A stretch of 64,000 nucleotides of DNA from Rhizobium sp. CSW-27 (GCF_018760785.1 NZ_JAHHZO010000001.1:558001-622000), one strand, 5' to 3'; counted from the stretch's first letter, positions 9,411 to 19,731 are shown. Made by a program: numbers and translations. Notes: generated by a model from the sequence alone, not told the origin.

Positions 9411-10319
9411 CTAGCGCGCCTTCAACGCCCCCGCCAGTTGGTGGATATGTTCCGCGCCGATGCCGCAGCAGCCGCCGATCATCGATGCGCCGGCCTCTGC
9501 CCAATTGCAGGCGAAGCGGGAATAGACATCGCTGGTGAGGTCCTTGCGGGTATCGTGCAGGCCCTCATTGGCAGCGCTCTCATCCGTATCGCTTTCGAAG
9601 GCATTGGCATAGACGCCGATCGCCAGCGACACGCCCTTGTCGCGGAAGACGTCGGAGGCCACCCGCACGGCCGCCTCCATCACCTCCGGACGGGCGCAGT
9701 TGAACAGAAGCGCCGCCGCACCGGACCCCGCCGCCCAGGCGGCCGCATCCGCGACCGCTTCGCCGGAGCGAAGCTTCGGCTTTGCCCCCGCCACCTGCGC
9801 CGCATCGTCGGCCAGCGTGAAGGAGATCCAGAAGGGTTTTCCCGTGCCGGCCACGGCGACGCGCACCGCCTCGCCCTCGGCGATCAGCGACAGCGTTTCG
9901 CCGAGCCACACATCCACGAAGGGGTCGAGGTTCTCGACCAGCACCGAAAGATAGTCCTGCACGCGGGAGGCATCGAAGTTTTCCGGCTCGTAGGAACCGA
10001 AGATCGGCGGCAGGCCGCCGGCCACCTTTACCGGCCGCCCGGCCGCATCCGCCGCCTCGCGCGCCAGCCGGCCGGACAGCGCGATGAGGGAAGCGCCCTG
10101 CGTCGCGAACCGCTCCTCGCCGATATGGAAGGGCACCAGCGCATAGGAATTGGTGGTGACGACATCGGCACCGGCAGCAATGAAGTCCGCATGCACCTGC
10201 CGCACGATGGCGGGGCTGTCGATCAGCGCCAGCGCCGACCATTCCGGCTGCTTCAACTCGGCCCCGAGCCGCACCAGTTCACGGCTCATGCCGCCATCGA
10301 GAATAACGAGATCGCCCAT
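9411..10319 (-). CDS. Homocysteine S-methyltransferase family protein
   Basis: A cytoplasmic zinc enzyme of about 302 residues that transfers a methyl group, typically from S-methylmethionine or betaine, to homocysteine to make methionine. The N-terminal LILDGGMSRELVR, the LLFNCARPEVM segment and the GGCCG motif near the C terminus provide the expected substrate and zinc-binding cysteines. The methyl donor cannot be told from sequence. The start at 10319 follows GGAGGAAAGGAAG. It lies between the helicase and bioM on the same strand and may be transcribed with the biotin operon. Confidence 0.88.
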   Translation of the reverse strand: MGDLVILDGGMSRELVRLGAELKQPEWSALALIDSPAIVRQVHADFIAAGADVVTTNSYALVPFHIGEERFATQGASLIALSGRLAREAADAAGRPVKVAGGLPPIFGSYEPENFDASRVQDYLSVLVENLDPFVDVWLGETLSLIAEGEAVRVAVAGTGKPFWISFTLADDAAQVAGAKPKLRSGEAVADAAAWAAGSGAAALLFNCARPEVMEAAVRVASDVFRDKGVSLAIGVYANAFESDTDESAANEGLHDTRKDLTSDVYSRFACNWAEAGASMIGGCCGIGAEHIHQLAGALKAR

Positions 10320-10443
10320 GCCCAACTTCCTTTCCTCCGGTCGCTCGGGTGGCGATAGCGCATCGGCGCGGCAAGCGGAACAGGATTTTAAGTGGCGAAC
10401 GCAGTTCTCGCCCCAGTCCCAGCCTGAACAGCCGCTCGCCAAC

Positions 10444-10476
10444 GAAAAGGCCGGCAGCACAAGGGCGGCTGCCGGT
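10444..10476 (-). terminator. Rho-independent terminator of the helicase gene
   Basis: On the minus strand, ACCGGCAGC pairs with GCTGCCGGC (one G-T pair) across a nine-base loop, followed by CTTTTCGTT. It lies about 45 bases beyond the helicase stop and before the methyltransferase gene. Confidence 0.7.
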
Positions 10477-10521
10477 CTTCCGGTTCTTGCTCACGCTGCG
10501 GACGGGCCGATCAGGTGGCGG

Positions 10522-12639
10522 TCAGCTCCACCGGTCCTTGCCATTGGCCTTTTTCGGCTTGCCCTTGCCGGCAGGGGATTTTGCGGGCCTGGCGCCATCC
10601 TTGAAGGCGGGCTTGCCGTCCTTCTTGAAGGGCTTGTCGCGGAAGGGGCGCTCGCCGGCCGGCTTGTCGCCGTAAGCCTTTTCGCCATACGGCTTGTCGC
10701 CATAGGATTTTTCGCCGTAGCCCTTCTCGCCCTGGGGCCGATCGTTGCGGGCCGGCTTGTCGCGGAAGGGCTTGTCGAAGCTTTTCGCCGGGCGGGCGTC
10801 GTCGCCGGCATGGGCCGGCTTCGCCCTCGGCTTGCCCTTGCCCCAGTCGTCACGGGCGCGGTCGTCGCGGCCGCCTTCGCGCGGGCCATCGTTGAACTCG
10901 CGGCGCGGCGGGCGATCCTCGAAGCTGCGCTTTTCAAAGCTGCGCGGCTCGGACTGACGGGTGAGATCCGGAACGCTGTCCAGTACCGTCACCCGCACGC
11001 CCCGTTCCAGCATGCGGTTGGGACCGATGGCTCCGAGGAAGGTGTCGGCCACATCGGCGGACAGTTCCACATAGGTTTCCGTCTGCTGCATCTTGATCGC
11101 GCCGATGCCCGACTTGGTGATGTTGCCGTTGCGGCAGAGCATGGGGATCAGCCAGCGCGGCTCCGCATTCTGCTTGCGGCCGACCGACAGCGACAGCCAG
11201 ATGGCCGGGCCGAAATCGCCGCGCGGCGTGCGCGGGGTGGAGGGGAAGCTTTCGCCGGCCTCGCCACGGAAATCGGCACGGTCATTGCCCCGCTCGCGCG
11301 GCTTGCGGCCCGGCGCATCGACGAAGACCTCGAGCAGATCCTCCGGCGCGGCATTGTTATTGCGGTGCAGGTTGACGAAGGCAGCGGCGAGCTTCTCGGC
11401 GCCGTAGCTTTCCACCAGACGCGCGACGAGATCCTGCTCCTCCTCGCGCACCTCCTCGGCAAACACGGGATCGGCGAGAAGGCGCTCCTGATCGCGGACG
11501 ATCACCTCTTCGGCCGAGGGCGGGCGCACCCAGGCGGGCGTCACATTGGCGCCGCCGAGCAGGCGCTCGGCCTTGCGGCGCTGGTTGACCGGCACGATGA
11601 AGGCGCTGATGCCCTTGTTGCCGGCGCGGCCCGTGCGGCCCGAACGGTGCAGCAGGGTTTCCGGATTGGTCGGCAGATCCGCATGGATGACAAGTTCGAG
11701 GCCCGGAAGATCGATGCCGCGGGCAGCGACGTCGGTTGCGATGCAGACGCGGGCGCGACCGTCACGCATGGCCTGCAGCGCATGGGTGCGCTCGTTCTGG
11801 GTCAGTTCGCCGGACAGCGCCACCACGGAGAAATTGCGGTTGCTGAGGCGCGCCGTCAGGTGGTTCACATTGGCGCGCGTCGAGCAGAAGACGATCGCAT
11901 TCTTCGCCTCGTAGAAGCGCAGCACGTTGACGATGGCGTTCTCGCGGTCCGACGGTGCCACCATCAGGGCGCGGTACTCGATGTCCGCATGCTGCTTTTC
12001 CTCGGACGCCACCTCGATGCGCACGGCATCGCGCTGATACTGCTTGGCGAGCTTGGCGATGCCGGAGGGAACGGTGGCGGAGAACATCAGCGTGCGACGA
12101 TCATCCGGTGCCTGTTCGAGGATATATTCGAGATCCTCGCGGAAGCCGAGATCGAGCATCTCGTCGGCCTCGTCCAGCACGGCGACGCGCACTTCCGACA
12201 TGTCGAGCGCATTGCGGCGGATATGGTCGCAGATGCGGCCGGGCGTGCCGACGACGATATGGGCGCCGCGTTCCAGGACGCGCCGCTCGGTGCGGATATC
12301 CATGCCGCCGACGCAGCTGGCGATCACCGCGCCGGTCATTTCATAGAGCCATTCGAATTCGCGCTTCACCTGCAGGGCAAGCTCGCGGGTCGGCGCGATC
12401 ACCAGCGCCAGCGGCGCGCCGGCGCGGCCAAAGCGTTCGGCGCCATCCGGCAGCAGCGTGGAGGCCATCGTCATGCCGAAGGCAACGGTCTTGCCGGAGC
12501 CGGTCTTGGCGGAGACCAGCGCATCGGCATCGGCAAGCTTCGGGTCCAGCATCGCCTGCTGCACCGGCGTCAGCGTTTCATAGCCGCGTTTCGACAACGC
12601 CTTGGCAATCGCCGGAACGGCGTTATTCAGTTCGGACAT
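10522..12639 (-). CDS. DEAD-box RNA helicase with DbpA-type RNA-binding domain
   Basis: An ATP-dependent RNA helicase of 705 residues, probably acting in ribosome assembly or cold-associated RNA remodelling (CsdA/DbpA relatives). Motifs in order are Q motif YETLTPVQQAM, AKTGSGKT, PTRELA, TPGR, DEAD, SAT and HRSGRTGRAG. A DbpA/CsdA RNA-binding fold follows at about residues 470-540, marked by NITKSGIGAIKMQQTETYVE. The last 150 or so residues are a low-complexity basic tail with repeated GEKxYGDKP-like units, typical of RNA-binding tails. No truncation is seen. The long leader upstream (12640 onwards) shows no obvious structured element. Confidence 0.93.
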   Translation of the reverse strand: MSELNNAVPAIAKALSKRGYETLTPVQQAMLDPKLADADALVSAKTGSGKTVAFGMTMASTLLPDGAERFGRAGAPLALVIAPTRELALQVKREFEWLYEMTGAVIASCVGGMDIRTERRVLERGAHIVVGTPGRICDHIRRNALDMSEVRVAVLDEADEMLDLGFREDLEYILEQAPDDRRTLMFSATVPSGIAKLAKQYQRDAVRIEVASEEKQHADIEYRALMVAPSDRENAIVNVLRFYEAKNAIVFCSTRANVNHLTARLSNRNFSVVALSGELTQNERTHALQAMRDGRARVCIATDVAARGIDLPGLELVIHADLPTNPETLLHRSGRTGRAGNKGISAFIVPVNQRRKAERLLGGANVTPAWVRPPSAEEVIVRDQERLLADPVFAEEVREEEQDLVARLVESYGAEKLAAAFVNLHRNNNAAPEDLLEVFVDAPGRKPRERGNDRADFRGEAGESFPSTPRTPRGDFGPAIWLSLSVGRKQNAEPRWLIPMLCRNGNITKSGIGAIKMQQTETYVELSADVADTFLGAIGPNRMLERGVRVTVLDSVPDLTRQSEPRSFEKRSFEDRPPRREFNDGPREGGRDDRARDDWGKGKPRAKPAHAGDDARPAKSFDKPFRDKPARNDRPQGEKGYGEKSYGDKPYGEKAYGDKPAGERPFRDKPFKKDGKPAFKDGARPAKSPAGKGKPKKANGKDRWS

Positions 12640-13136
12640 ACATAAGGTCTTTCGGAGTACGGCGCATTTTCGCGCGGGAGGCCGCGACGGGACGCGGCGG
12701 ATATGGCGCGTGCTGTAGCGATTTGCGGCGCAAATGTCAAAGCGGAAGCCTTGGCAGGGTCATCCGGCTCGGCACAGGGTAAATGGACAAGACGGGGCGG
12801 GTCGTTCGTGGCAGAGTGACCGCACATATCTCACACGGAGCCCCGGCTCCGGTTTCCGCCATCGTCCTGACCAGATGGGTTCGCCATGCGGATGAAGACC
12901 CCTCCCCACCCCCTCCCCACAAGGGGGAGGGGCTAACCCGGCCGCACCGTGCGAGCTCCGACATCAGGGGTTTCGGATCTGGCTGGACGGGTGCCGCGGG
13001 TCTTCTCCCCCCTTGTGGGGGAGATGGCCGGCAGGCCAGAGGGGGTTTTCCTGCCGCACCCGCAAGCCCCCCTCCTCGCAAGGGTTTCCGGTGAAGATCG
13101 AGAGCAACCGCAGCCACACGAACAGGAGAACCAAGC
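12640..13136. other. 497-base intergenic region, helicase to pirin
   Basis: Divergent gap. The half near the helicase should hold its promoter and leader, and I see no confident -35/-10 pair. The half near pirin is occupied by the mosaic repeat at 12898-13046. Short open frames crossing it look non-coding. Confidence 0.6.
12898..13046 (-). repeat. RIME-like mosaic intergenic repeat, copy B (inverted)
   Basis: Same end blocks as the copy at 2593-2743 in reverse orientation. CCCCTCCCCAC and an ACAAGGGGGAGGGG arm come first, and CCTTGTGGGGGAGATGGCCG with GCAGGCCAGAGGGGG comes last. The central 65-70 bases differ from the other copies. Confidence 0.8.
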
Positions 13137-14054
13137 ATGTCCTTCTTTCCCGGAACCGATCCTGAAGCCGGCGATGCCTTTGCCTGTGATGCCATCGAGA
13201 ACCTGATCATCCCGCGCTCCAGCGATATCGGCGGCTTTGAAGTGCGCCGGGCGCTGCCGACCCGGCAGCGGCGGCTGGTCGGCCCCTTCATCTTCTTCGA
13301 CCGCATGGGACCGGCGATCCTGAAGGCCGGCGAGGCGCTGGATGTGAAGCCGCATCCACATATCGGGCTTTCCACCGTGACCTATCTCTTCGACGGCGAG
13401 ATCAAGCACCGCGACAGCCTCGGCACCGAGCTCGTCATCCGCCCCGGCGACGTGAACCTGATGACGGCCGGGCGCGGCATCGTGCATTCGGAGCGCACGC
13501 CGGAAAACCTGCGCGGCCATCCGCTCTCCATGTCCGGGTTGCAGACCTGGCTGGCGCTGCCGGACGACAAGGAGGAGATCGACCCCGCCTTTGCCCATAC
13601 CGCGAAGGAAAACATGCCGATCATCGATCTTGCCGGCATCAGCGGGCGAGTGGTCATGGGCTCGCTCGACGGCATCTCCTCCCCGGTCGAGACGTTGACC
13701 GATACGCTCTATGCCGATCTGACGCTGGCCGCCGGCCGGCGCTTTCCCTTTTCCGCCACCCATGAGGAGCGGGCGATCTATATCCTCTCCGGCTCGCTTG
13801 TTATTGCCGGAGACCGCTTCGCGGCCGACCAGCTGCTGGTGTTGCGGCCGGGCGATGCGATCACGCTCGAAGGCGGGCCGGAGGGCTGCCACCTGATGCT
13901 GTTCGGGGGTGCGGCGCTCAATTCGAAGCGCTACATCTGGTGGAACTTCGTGTCCTCCTCCAAGGAACGCATCGAGCAGGCCAAGGAAGAGTGGCGCACC
14001 GCCCGTTTCGACATCGTGCCGGGCGATGAAGAAGAGTTCGTACCTTTGCCTTGA
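13137..14054 (+). CDS. Pirin family protein
   Basis: A cupin-superfamily protein of 305 residues. The metal-binding region KPHPHIGLSTVTYLFDGEI, with the following KHRDSLGTE, carries the His, His, His and Glu ligands seen in pirins. Some bacterial pirins act as quercetin dioxygenases and others as redox-sensing partners, so the reaction here is open. The start ATG is preceded by AGGAGA. It stands alone on the plus strand after an intergenic repeat, with dxs 109 bases downstream. Confidence 0.9.
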   Translation: MSFFPGTDPEAGDAFACDAIENLIIPRSSDIGGFEVRRALPTRQRRLVGPFIFFDRMGPAILKAGEALDVKPHPHIGLSTVTYLFDGEIKHRDSLGTELVIRPGDVNLMTAGRGIVHSERTPENLRGHPLSMSGLQTWLALPDDKEEIDPAFAHTAKENMPIIDLAGISGRVVMGSLDGISSPVETLTDTLYADLTLAAGRRFPFSATHEERAIYILSGSLVIAGDRFAADQLLVLRPGDAITLEGGPEGCHLMLFGGAALNSKRYIWWNFVSSSKERIEQAKEEWRTARFDIVPGDEEEFVPLP

Positions 14055-14163
14055 AGGTTGAATTGCTATAGAAGCGCGGCTTCGTGACACTTGAAATAGC
14101 CGCGTTTCTGCTCATGTTGAGGGAGACAAAGGCTCCGACGAGAGCAGAAAAGGCATCAAACTC

Positions 14164-16080
14164 GTGACCTCCATGCCCCAGACGCCGCTCTTGGACCAGG
14201 TAAGCTGGCCCGCCGACCTGCGCAACCTCGAAGACCGCGACCTGCCGCAGCTGGCGCGCGAACTGCGCGACGAGATGATCGACGCGGTTTCGAAAACGGG
14301 CGGCCATCTGGGCGCGGGTCTTGGCGTGGTGGAACTGACGATCGCCATCCACAAGGTATTCAACACGCCGGACGACCGGCTGATCTTCGATGTCGGCCAC
14401 CAGTGCTATCCGCACAAGATCCTGACCGGCCGGCGCGAACGCATCCGCACGCTGCGCCAGGAAGGCGGGCTTTCCGGCTTCACCAAGCGGGCCGAAAGCG
14501 AATATGACCCCTTCGGCGCCGCCCACTCCTCCACCTCGATTTCCGCCGGGCTCGGCATGGCCGTTGCCGCCGAGCTTTCCAAGACGCCGCGCAACGTGAT
14601 TGCCGTGATCGGCGATGGCGCGATGTCGGCCGGCATGGCCTATGAGGCGCTCAACAATGCCGGCGCGCTCGATGCGCGCCTGATCGTCATCCTCAACGAC
14701 AACGACATGTCAATTGCGCCGCCGACGGGGGCGATGAGCGCCTATCTGGCGCGGCTTGCCTCTGGCCGCAGCTATATGGGCTTTCGCGAGTTCGGCAAGA
14801 AGCTGACCGCCTATCTCGGCAAGAACATCGACCGCGCCATTACCCGCGCGGTGGAACATGCGCGCGGCTATGTGACCGGCGGCACCATGTTCGAGGAGAT
14901 GGGCTTTTACCATATCGGCCCGATCGACGGGCACTCCTTCGAGCATCTGCTGCCGGTGCTGCGCAATGTGCGCGACAATGCGAAAGGCCCGGTGCTGATC
15001 CATGTGGTGACGCAGAAGGGCAAGGGCTATGCCCCCGCCGAAGCCGCCGCCGACAAGTATCATGGCGTCAACAAGTTCGACGTCATCACCGGCGCGCAGG
15101 CGAAAGCCAAGCCGAATGCGCCGAGCTATACATCCGTGTTTGCCGATGCGCTGGTGCAGGAAGCGGCGCTTGACGAGAAGATCGTCGGCATCACCGCCGC
15201 CATGCCCTCCGGCACCGGGCTCGACAAGCTGCAAAACCTCTATCCCGCCCGCACCTTCGATGTGGGCATTGCCGAACAGCATGCGGTAACCTTTGCCGCG
15301 GGCCTCGCGTCTGAAGGCTACAAGCCCTTCTGTGCGCTCTATTCCACCTTCCTGCAGCGCGGCTATGACCAGGTGGTGCATGACGTGGCGATCCAGGGCC
15401 TGCCCGTCCGCTTCCCCATCGACCGCGCCGGCTTTGTCGGCGCCGACGGGCCGACGCATGCCGGCTCCTTCGACACCGGCTTCCTCGCCTCGCTGCCCGG
15501 CTTCGTGGTGATGGCGGCGGCCGACGAGGCGGAGCTGAAGCACATGGTGCGCACCGCCGCAGCCTATGACGGCGGCCCGATCTCCTTCCGCTATCCGCGC
15601 GGCGAAGGGGTGGGCGTCGAACTGCCGGAACGCGGCGAAATTCTCGAAATCGGCAAGGGTCGGGTGATGAAGCAGGGCGCCAAGGTGGCGCTTCTCTCCT
15701 TCGGCACGCGGCTCGCCGACTGTCTGCTGGCGGCGGAAGATCTGGATGCCGCCGGCCTTTCCACCACGGTGGCCGATGCCCGCTTCGCCAAACCCCTCGA
15801 CCACGACCTCATCCGCCAGCTCGCCCGCCACCACGAGATCGTGGTGACCGTGGAGGAAGGCGCCGTGGGCGGTTTCGGTTCACAGGTGATGCATTTCCTC
15901 GCCAACGAGGGTCTGCTCGACACCGGCCTCAAGATCCGCTCGCTGGTGCTGCCGGATCTCTGGATGGACCAGGCCAAGCCCGAAGTGATGTATGCCAAGG
16001 CGGGTCTCGACCGCGCCGGCATCGTGAAGACGGTGTTCAGCGCGCTGGGGCGTGGGGTTCAGGTGGGCGCGGCGGGGTGA
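14164..16080 (+). CDS. dxs: 1-deoxy-D-xylulose-5-phosphate synthase
   Basis: First enzyme of the MEP isoprenoid pathway. It condenses pyruvate and glyceraldehyde-3-phosphate using thiamine diphosphate. The 638-residue protein is full length, with [13 protein letters not shown], the thiamine-diphosphate/metal motif [16 protein letters not shown], the transketolase catalytic segment [13 protein letters not shown] and [18 protein letters not shown]. The start is given as GTG at 14164 (MTSMPQTP), with AAAAGG 11 bases upstream. ATG at 14173 is the alternative. It feeds isoprenoid precursors used, among others, by the quinone pathway that includes UbiA at 39-40 kb. Confidence 0.97.
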   Translation: MTSMPQTPLLDQVSWPADLRNLEDRDLPQLARELRDEMIDAVSKTGGHLGAGLGVVELTIAIHKVFNTPDDRLIFDVGHQCYPHKILTGRRERIRTLRQEGGLSGFTKRAESEYDPFGAAHSSTSISAGLGMAVAAELSKTPRNVIAVIGDGAMSAGMAYEALNNAGALDARLIVILNDNDMSIAPPTGAMSAYLARLASGRSYMGFREFGKKLTAYLGKNIDRAITRAVEHARGYVTGGTMFEEMGFYHIGPIDGHSFEHLLPVLRNVRDNAKGPVLIHVVTQKGKGYAPAEAAADKYHGVNKFDVITGAQAKAKPNAPSYTSVFADALVQEAALDEKIVGITAAMPSGTGLDKLQNLYPARTFDVGIAEQHAVTFAAGLASEGYKPFCALYSTFLQRGYDQVVHDVAIQGLPVRFPIDRAGFVGADGPTHAGSFDTGFLASLPGFVVMAAADEAELKHMVRTAAAYDGGPISFRYPRGEGVGVELPERGEILEIGKGRVMKQGAKVALLSFGTRLADCLLAAEDLDAAGLSTTVADARFAKPLDHDLIRQLARHHEIVVTVEEGAVGGFGSQVMHFLANEGLLDTGLKIRSLVLPDLWMDQAKPEVMYAKAGLDRAGIVKTVFSALGRGVQVGAAG

Positions 16081-16130
16081 CCTAAGGGCCGGGGCTGTGA
16101 CAGGCTGTGGCCGTGTGCGGATGGCATGGA

Positions 16131-16155
16131 TCCTCGGGTCAAGCCCGAGGATGAC
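16131..16155 (+). repeat. Short palindromic repeat of a type widespread in alphaproteobacteria
   Basis: TCCTCGGGTCAAGCCCGAGG followed by ATGAC is a small palindromic element that I recall recurring in intergenic DNA of many Rhizobiales and Caulobacter genomes. It lies between the convergent dxs and phytase-like genes. Only one copy is seen in this window. Confidence 0.6.
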
Positions 16156-16296
16156 GGCGGGGTGGGCGTTGCCGGAACAAGGGCACCGACGGCCAGAAGG
16201 ATAGCGCGGACGCGGTCGATGGGGCGCGTACTCCTCGTGGGCGATGTCCGGCAGGACGGAAGAGGATGCCCCCGCACCGCCCTCTCGTGCCCCCCC

Positions 16297-16328
16297 AAAA
16301 AAGCCGGCGCGGCCCTGCGACCGCGCCG
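16297..16328 (-). terminator. Rho-independent terminator of the phytase-like gene
   Basis: On the minus strand, CGGCGCGG, an eight-base loop and CCGCGCCG form an 8-bp GC stem followed by GCTTTTTT, about 10 bases after the stop of the phytase-like gene. Confidence 0.85.
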
Positions 16329-16338
16329 CCTGACGCCC

Positions 16339-17469
16339 TCAAGGCCGCTTCAGCACCTTGAACGCATAGAACTGCGTCTTCTGCTGGGCCGAAAAATTGT
16401 TGTCGGCGACGAAGAGGAGAAGATCGCTGCCATCCGTTCCCTTGGCAAAGGTCATGCCCTCGATATTGTCGGGCTCGAGGCCGAGGGCGCGCATGTCGAG
16501 CACCTGGCTCTTGCGCACCGGCACGATGGGCTGGTCTGTCTTCACCAGAGAGGCGATGGCGGAAACGTCGGTCGCGCCTTCGGTGTCGATCATGAACAGC
16601 TTGATCGAGGTGCCAAACCCTTCGGCAAAGCCGCGTTCGATGACAAGCAGGCGGTGGTCGTCGAGCGCGAGGATTTCCGGAACGCCGTTGTCGTTCCAGC
16701 CCTTCTCCTTCTTCGGCGCCTGGCTGATCGGCTCGACGGGATAGACATACTCGGCCTTCGGCTCACCGCTTGCCGCATCATAGCGGATCATGCGGGCAAG
16801 TGCGCCGGTGGTGAGGCTGGAGATCGGGCCGTCCTGGTTGAGGGCGGATTCGGTCTGAACCATCACATCGCCGTTCGGCAGGAAGGCGAGGCCCTCGAAG
16901 GCGAGGTTGTTGCGGATGCCGCTTGTATTGTCGGCGGTCGGGGCAAAGCCCTGCGGCAGGGTGAATTCACGCAGGAACGATCCGTCCGGCCGGGCCACGT
17001 GCACGAAGGGCGGCAGCAGCTGCTTGGCGTCACCCTCGCTCGTCCAGTAGATCCCGTCCTTGCCAAGACGGATCGCTTCCGGATCGACGGCCTTTGCGGC
17101 AAAGGCCTCGCCCTTTTCCGTCTTCAGGGTCACGGTGCGCAGAACCTTCACATCCTTGATGCCGGCGGCGGATGCGTCGATGGAAAGTTCATAGAAGCGG
17201 GCCGGCGCCTTTTCCGAGCGGTCGTCGGAGATGGCGATGTAATGGCCGGTCGCGGGGTCGAAATCGATGCCGGAGAGGCCGCCGAGTTCCACGCCGTCCA
17301 CCTTGGTGCCGGTCGCGATGTCGAACTCGCCCGCATAGGCAAGGCTGATGGCGGCGGCGCAATCGCCAAACGGGCACGGCGTCGAAACCGTGGTGCCGGC
17401 TTCGGTGGCAAGCGCGAAACCGGAGGACAGAAGGATGAGGGCAGTACCGGCGAACAATGACTTGATCAT
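16339..17469 (-). CDS. Secreted esterase-like/phytase-like beta-propeller protein
   Basis: A 376-residue exported protein of the family annotated 'esterase-like activity of phytase'. An N-terminal Sec signal peptide (MIKSLFAGTALILLSSGFAL, then ATEA) is clear. Family-like segments are GGLSGIDFDPATGHYIAISD near residues 63-82, DPEAIRLGKDGIYWTSEGD and NNLAFEGLAFLPNGD. Members probably fold as a propeller and hydrolyse phosphate or ester compounds in the periplasm, but the natural substrate is not established. It is a single gene with its own terminator, convergent with dxs. Confidence 0.8.
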   Translation of the reverse strand: MIKSLFAGTALILLSSGFALATEAGTTVSTPCPFGDCAAAISLAYAGEFDIATGTKVDGVELGGLSGIDFDPATGHYIAISDDRSEKAPARFYELSIDASAAGIKDVKVLRTVTLKTEKGEAFAAKAVDPEAIRLGKDGIYWTSEGDAKQLLPPFVHVARPDGSFLREFTLPQGFAPTADNTSGIRNNLAFEGLAFLPNGDVMVQTESALNQDGPISSLTTGALARMIRYDAASGEPKAEYVYPVEPISQAPKKEKGWNDNGVPEILALDDHRLLVIERGFAEGFGTSIKLFMIDTEGATDVSAIASLVKTDQPIVPVRKSQVLDMRALGLEPDNIEGMTFAKGTDGSDLLLFVADNNFSAQQKTQFYAFKVLKRP

Positions 17470-17620
17470 GATGTCGCGTCCTTGAAAAAGGCCGTGGAGA
17501 CGAAAGCGGGCGTCACGGCAAACCGCCTCGCCCCGCTTCCCTAGGCCTTCATCTTTGCAGGCATATAACGCCTAACGCCTTTTGCAGCCGTTGCGGCGGC
17601 CAGCGCCCGTCATGCCGAGA

Positions 17621-17648
17621 CGAAAAGGGGCCGGACGAAGCCGGCCCC
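17621..17648 (-). terminator. Rho-independent terminator of the chemoreceptor gene
   Basis: On the minus strand, GGGGCCGG, a six-base loop and CCGGCCCC form a perfect stem followed by TTTTCG, about 32 bases past the chemoreceptor stop. Confidence 0.8.
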
Positions 17649-17679
17649 GATCGGATGCGGGAGGCGAAGCTGCGGGCGG

Positions 17680-19731
17680 TCAGAACTCTTCCCAGTTGTC
17701 GGCCGGGCGAGCTGCCGGGGCGGAACCGGCGAAGGCCTGGGTCAGCTTGTTGCGCAGCGCGCCGGCCGGCGACGGGGCGGGACGGGCAGACGCCGAAGCG
17801 GCAACCGGGCCGCGGGCCATGGCCGGGCGCGCTGCGGGTGCCGAAGCCTGGCGTGCGGCCGGCTGCGGCGCCGGGCTGCGGGCCGCGGAAGCCGAGGCTG
17901 CCGTCGACGGAGAGAAGACCGGGCGTTCGAGCGGCGCAGCCGCCCCGCTGCCGAGGCGGAACTGGCGCAGCAGCGCATCCAGCTCGCCGGCCTCCTTGGC
18001 CAGCGCATGGCTTGCGGCCGTCTGTTCCTCCACCATCGCGGCATTCTGCTGGGTGTTCTGGTCCATGGCGCTGATTGCCGTGTTGATCTCCTGCAGGCCG
18101 GTCGACTGTTCGCGCGAGGAAACGACGATCGCCTGGATGTTCTCGTTGATCTCCAGAACCTCGGTCACGATCGCCTGCAGCGCCTCGCCGGTTTCGCCGA
18201 CCAGCGCTACCCCGGCATCCACCTGCTGGCTGGAATTGGTGATCAGGCTCTTGATTTCCTTGGCGGCATTGGCGGAACGCTGCGCGAGTTCGCGCACCTC
18301 CTGCGCAACAACGGCAAAGCCCTTGCCGGCTTCGCCGGCGCGCGCGGCTTCCACGCCGGCATTCAGCGCCAGAAGATTGGTCTGGAAGGCAATGTCATCG
18401 ATGACGCTGATGATGTTGATGATCTCGTGCGAGGACTTCGAAATGCCTTCCATGGCCGCCACGGCCCGGCGCACCACATCGCCGGAGCGTTCGGCGCTCT
18501 GGCGGGCGCGCTCGACCCGCTGGCCGACATCCTCGGCCCGCTTGGCGGAATCGCGCACCGTGGTGGTGACCTCCTCCACCGCCGCCGCCGTCTGCTCGAC
18601 GGAGGCCGCCTGGCGTTCGGTGCGCTTGGCGAGATCGTCGGTGGCGGCGCGGATTTCGGCCGCGCCGGCATTGATGGCGGAGGCATTGCGGCCGACGCCC
18701 TGCATGGCATCCTGCAGCTTCGCCAGTGCCTGGTTGAAATCCACGCGCAGGCGATCAAGATGCGGCGCGAAGGACTTGTCGATACGATAGGCGACATTGC
18801 CGTCGGCGAGATTGGAGAGGCCGCTTGCCAGCGCGTTCATGGCAAATTCCACCTCGGCCGCCTCGCGGGCCTTGCGCTCGTCGTTCGACTGGCGCTCCCG
18901 GTCGCTGGTCTGGCGGATCTCGTCGGTCTCGCGCGACAGGCGCAGCTTCTCGATGGCCGCATCCTTGAACACGGCAACCGCCTTGGCCATCTGGCCCACT
19001 TCGTCGCCGCGATCGAGCGCCGGCACGGTGATGTCATGCTTGCCCGCGGCAAGCTCCGACATGGCCTGCGTCATGCCGACGATCGGGCTGACGATGGCAC
19101 GCGACAGCAGCAGGATGAGGCCGACGGAGATGACGCCGGCAACCGCGCCGCCGACCAGCAGCGTCAGAAGCAGGCTGGTATGGGCGGCCTCCTGGCGGGC
19201 CACCATCTGCTGCGTGAGATCGGAAACCTGCGCCTTGATGCGGGTCGCGGCAGCCTGGAATGCGGCAAGCTGGCTGACGCTGTTGCCGGCAGCGCTGGCA
19301 AGCGCGGCAAGATCCTCCGCTCCCTTGCTCTGGCGTGCCTTGATCTGCGGCTCGACCACTTCCTGGTGGAAGGCATCCGAGGCGCGGCGCATCTCGTCCA
19401 GCGTCGAAACCAGTGTCGGGAAGGCGGCGGCCTGTTTACGGGCCTCGGTCAGCGCCGCCACCACGCTGTCGCGGGCGACGCGCACATTGCGCAGCATGTC
19501 CTCGTTGCCGGACATCAGATAGCTGCGCTGGGAGAGGCTTTCCTCCAGCTGACCTTCGAGCGCCAGACTGACGGCAGCGGCGATCGCCTGCGCCTGCGCC
19601 TGATCGCGCGAGGCCTGGCTCGATTTCAGCCCCTGCCAGTAGACCACGGCCGAGGCAAGCAGGCAGACGGACATCAGGGCCAGAAAAGTGCTGATCAGCT
19701 TCTTGTTCAGGGAGAGGTTCTTCAAGGACAT
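17680..19731 (-). CDS. Methyl-accepting chemotaxis protein with NWEEF tail
   Basis: A transmembrane chemoreceptor of 683 residues. One helix near residues 10-32 and a second near 188-212 bound a periplasmic helical sensor region of about 155 residues. HAMP segments follow, and then the signalling domain with the hairpin tip [21 protein letters not shown] long Ala/Pro-rich linker ends in the pentapeptide NWEEF, the kind of C-terminal tether that recruits CheR and CheB to receptors, also known in Sinorhizobium meliloti Mcps. The ligand is unknown. It diverges from tlyA. Confidence 0.92.
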   Translation of the reverse strand: MSLKNLSLNKKLISTFLALMSVCLLASAVVYWQGLKSSQASRDQAQAQAIAAAVSLALEGQLEESLSQRSYLMSGNEDMLRNVRVARDSVVAALTEARKQAAAFPTLVSTLDEMRRASDAFHQEVVEPQIKARQSKGAEDLAALASAAGNSVSQLAAFQAAATRIKAQVSDLTQQMVARQEAAHTSLLLTLLVGGAVAGVISVGLILLLSRAIVSPIVGMTQAMSELAAGKHDITVPALDRGDEVGQMAKAVAVFKDAAIEKLRLSRETDEIRQTSDRERQSNDERKAREAAEVEFAMNALASGLSNLADGNVAYRIDKSFAPHLDRLRVDFNQALAKLQDAMQGVGRNASAINAGAAEIRAATDDLAKRTERQAASVEQTAAAVEEVTTTVRDSAKRAEDVGQRVERARQSAERSGDVVRRAVAAMEGISKSSHEIINIISVIDDIAFQTNLLALNAGVEAARAGEAGKGFAVVAQEVRELAQRSANAAKEIKSLITNSSQQVDAGVALVGETGEALQAIVTEVLEINENIQAIVVSSREQSTGLQEINTAISAMDQNTQQNAAMVEEQTAASHALAKEAGELDALLRQFRLGSGAAAPLERPVFSPSTAASASAARSPAPQPAARQASAPAARPAMARGPVAASASARPAPSPAGALRNKLTQAFAGSAPAARPADNWEEF

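Noticed and set aside
10320..10440. Possible SAM or SAH riboswitch before the homocysteine S-methyltransferase gene
   Set aside because: I could not find the conserved core or pairing pattern of any SAM-II, SAM/SAH or SAH riboswitch.
12783..13094. Open frame of about 100 codons between helicase and pirin
   Set aside because: It runs through the mosaic repeat, lacks a convincing ribosome site and has no protein-like composition.
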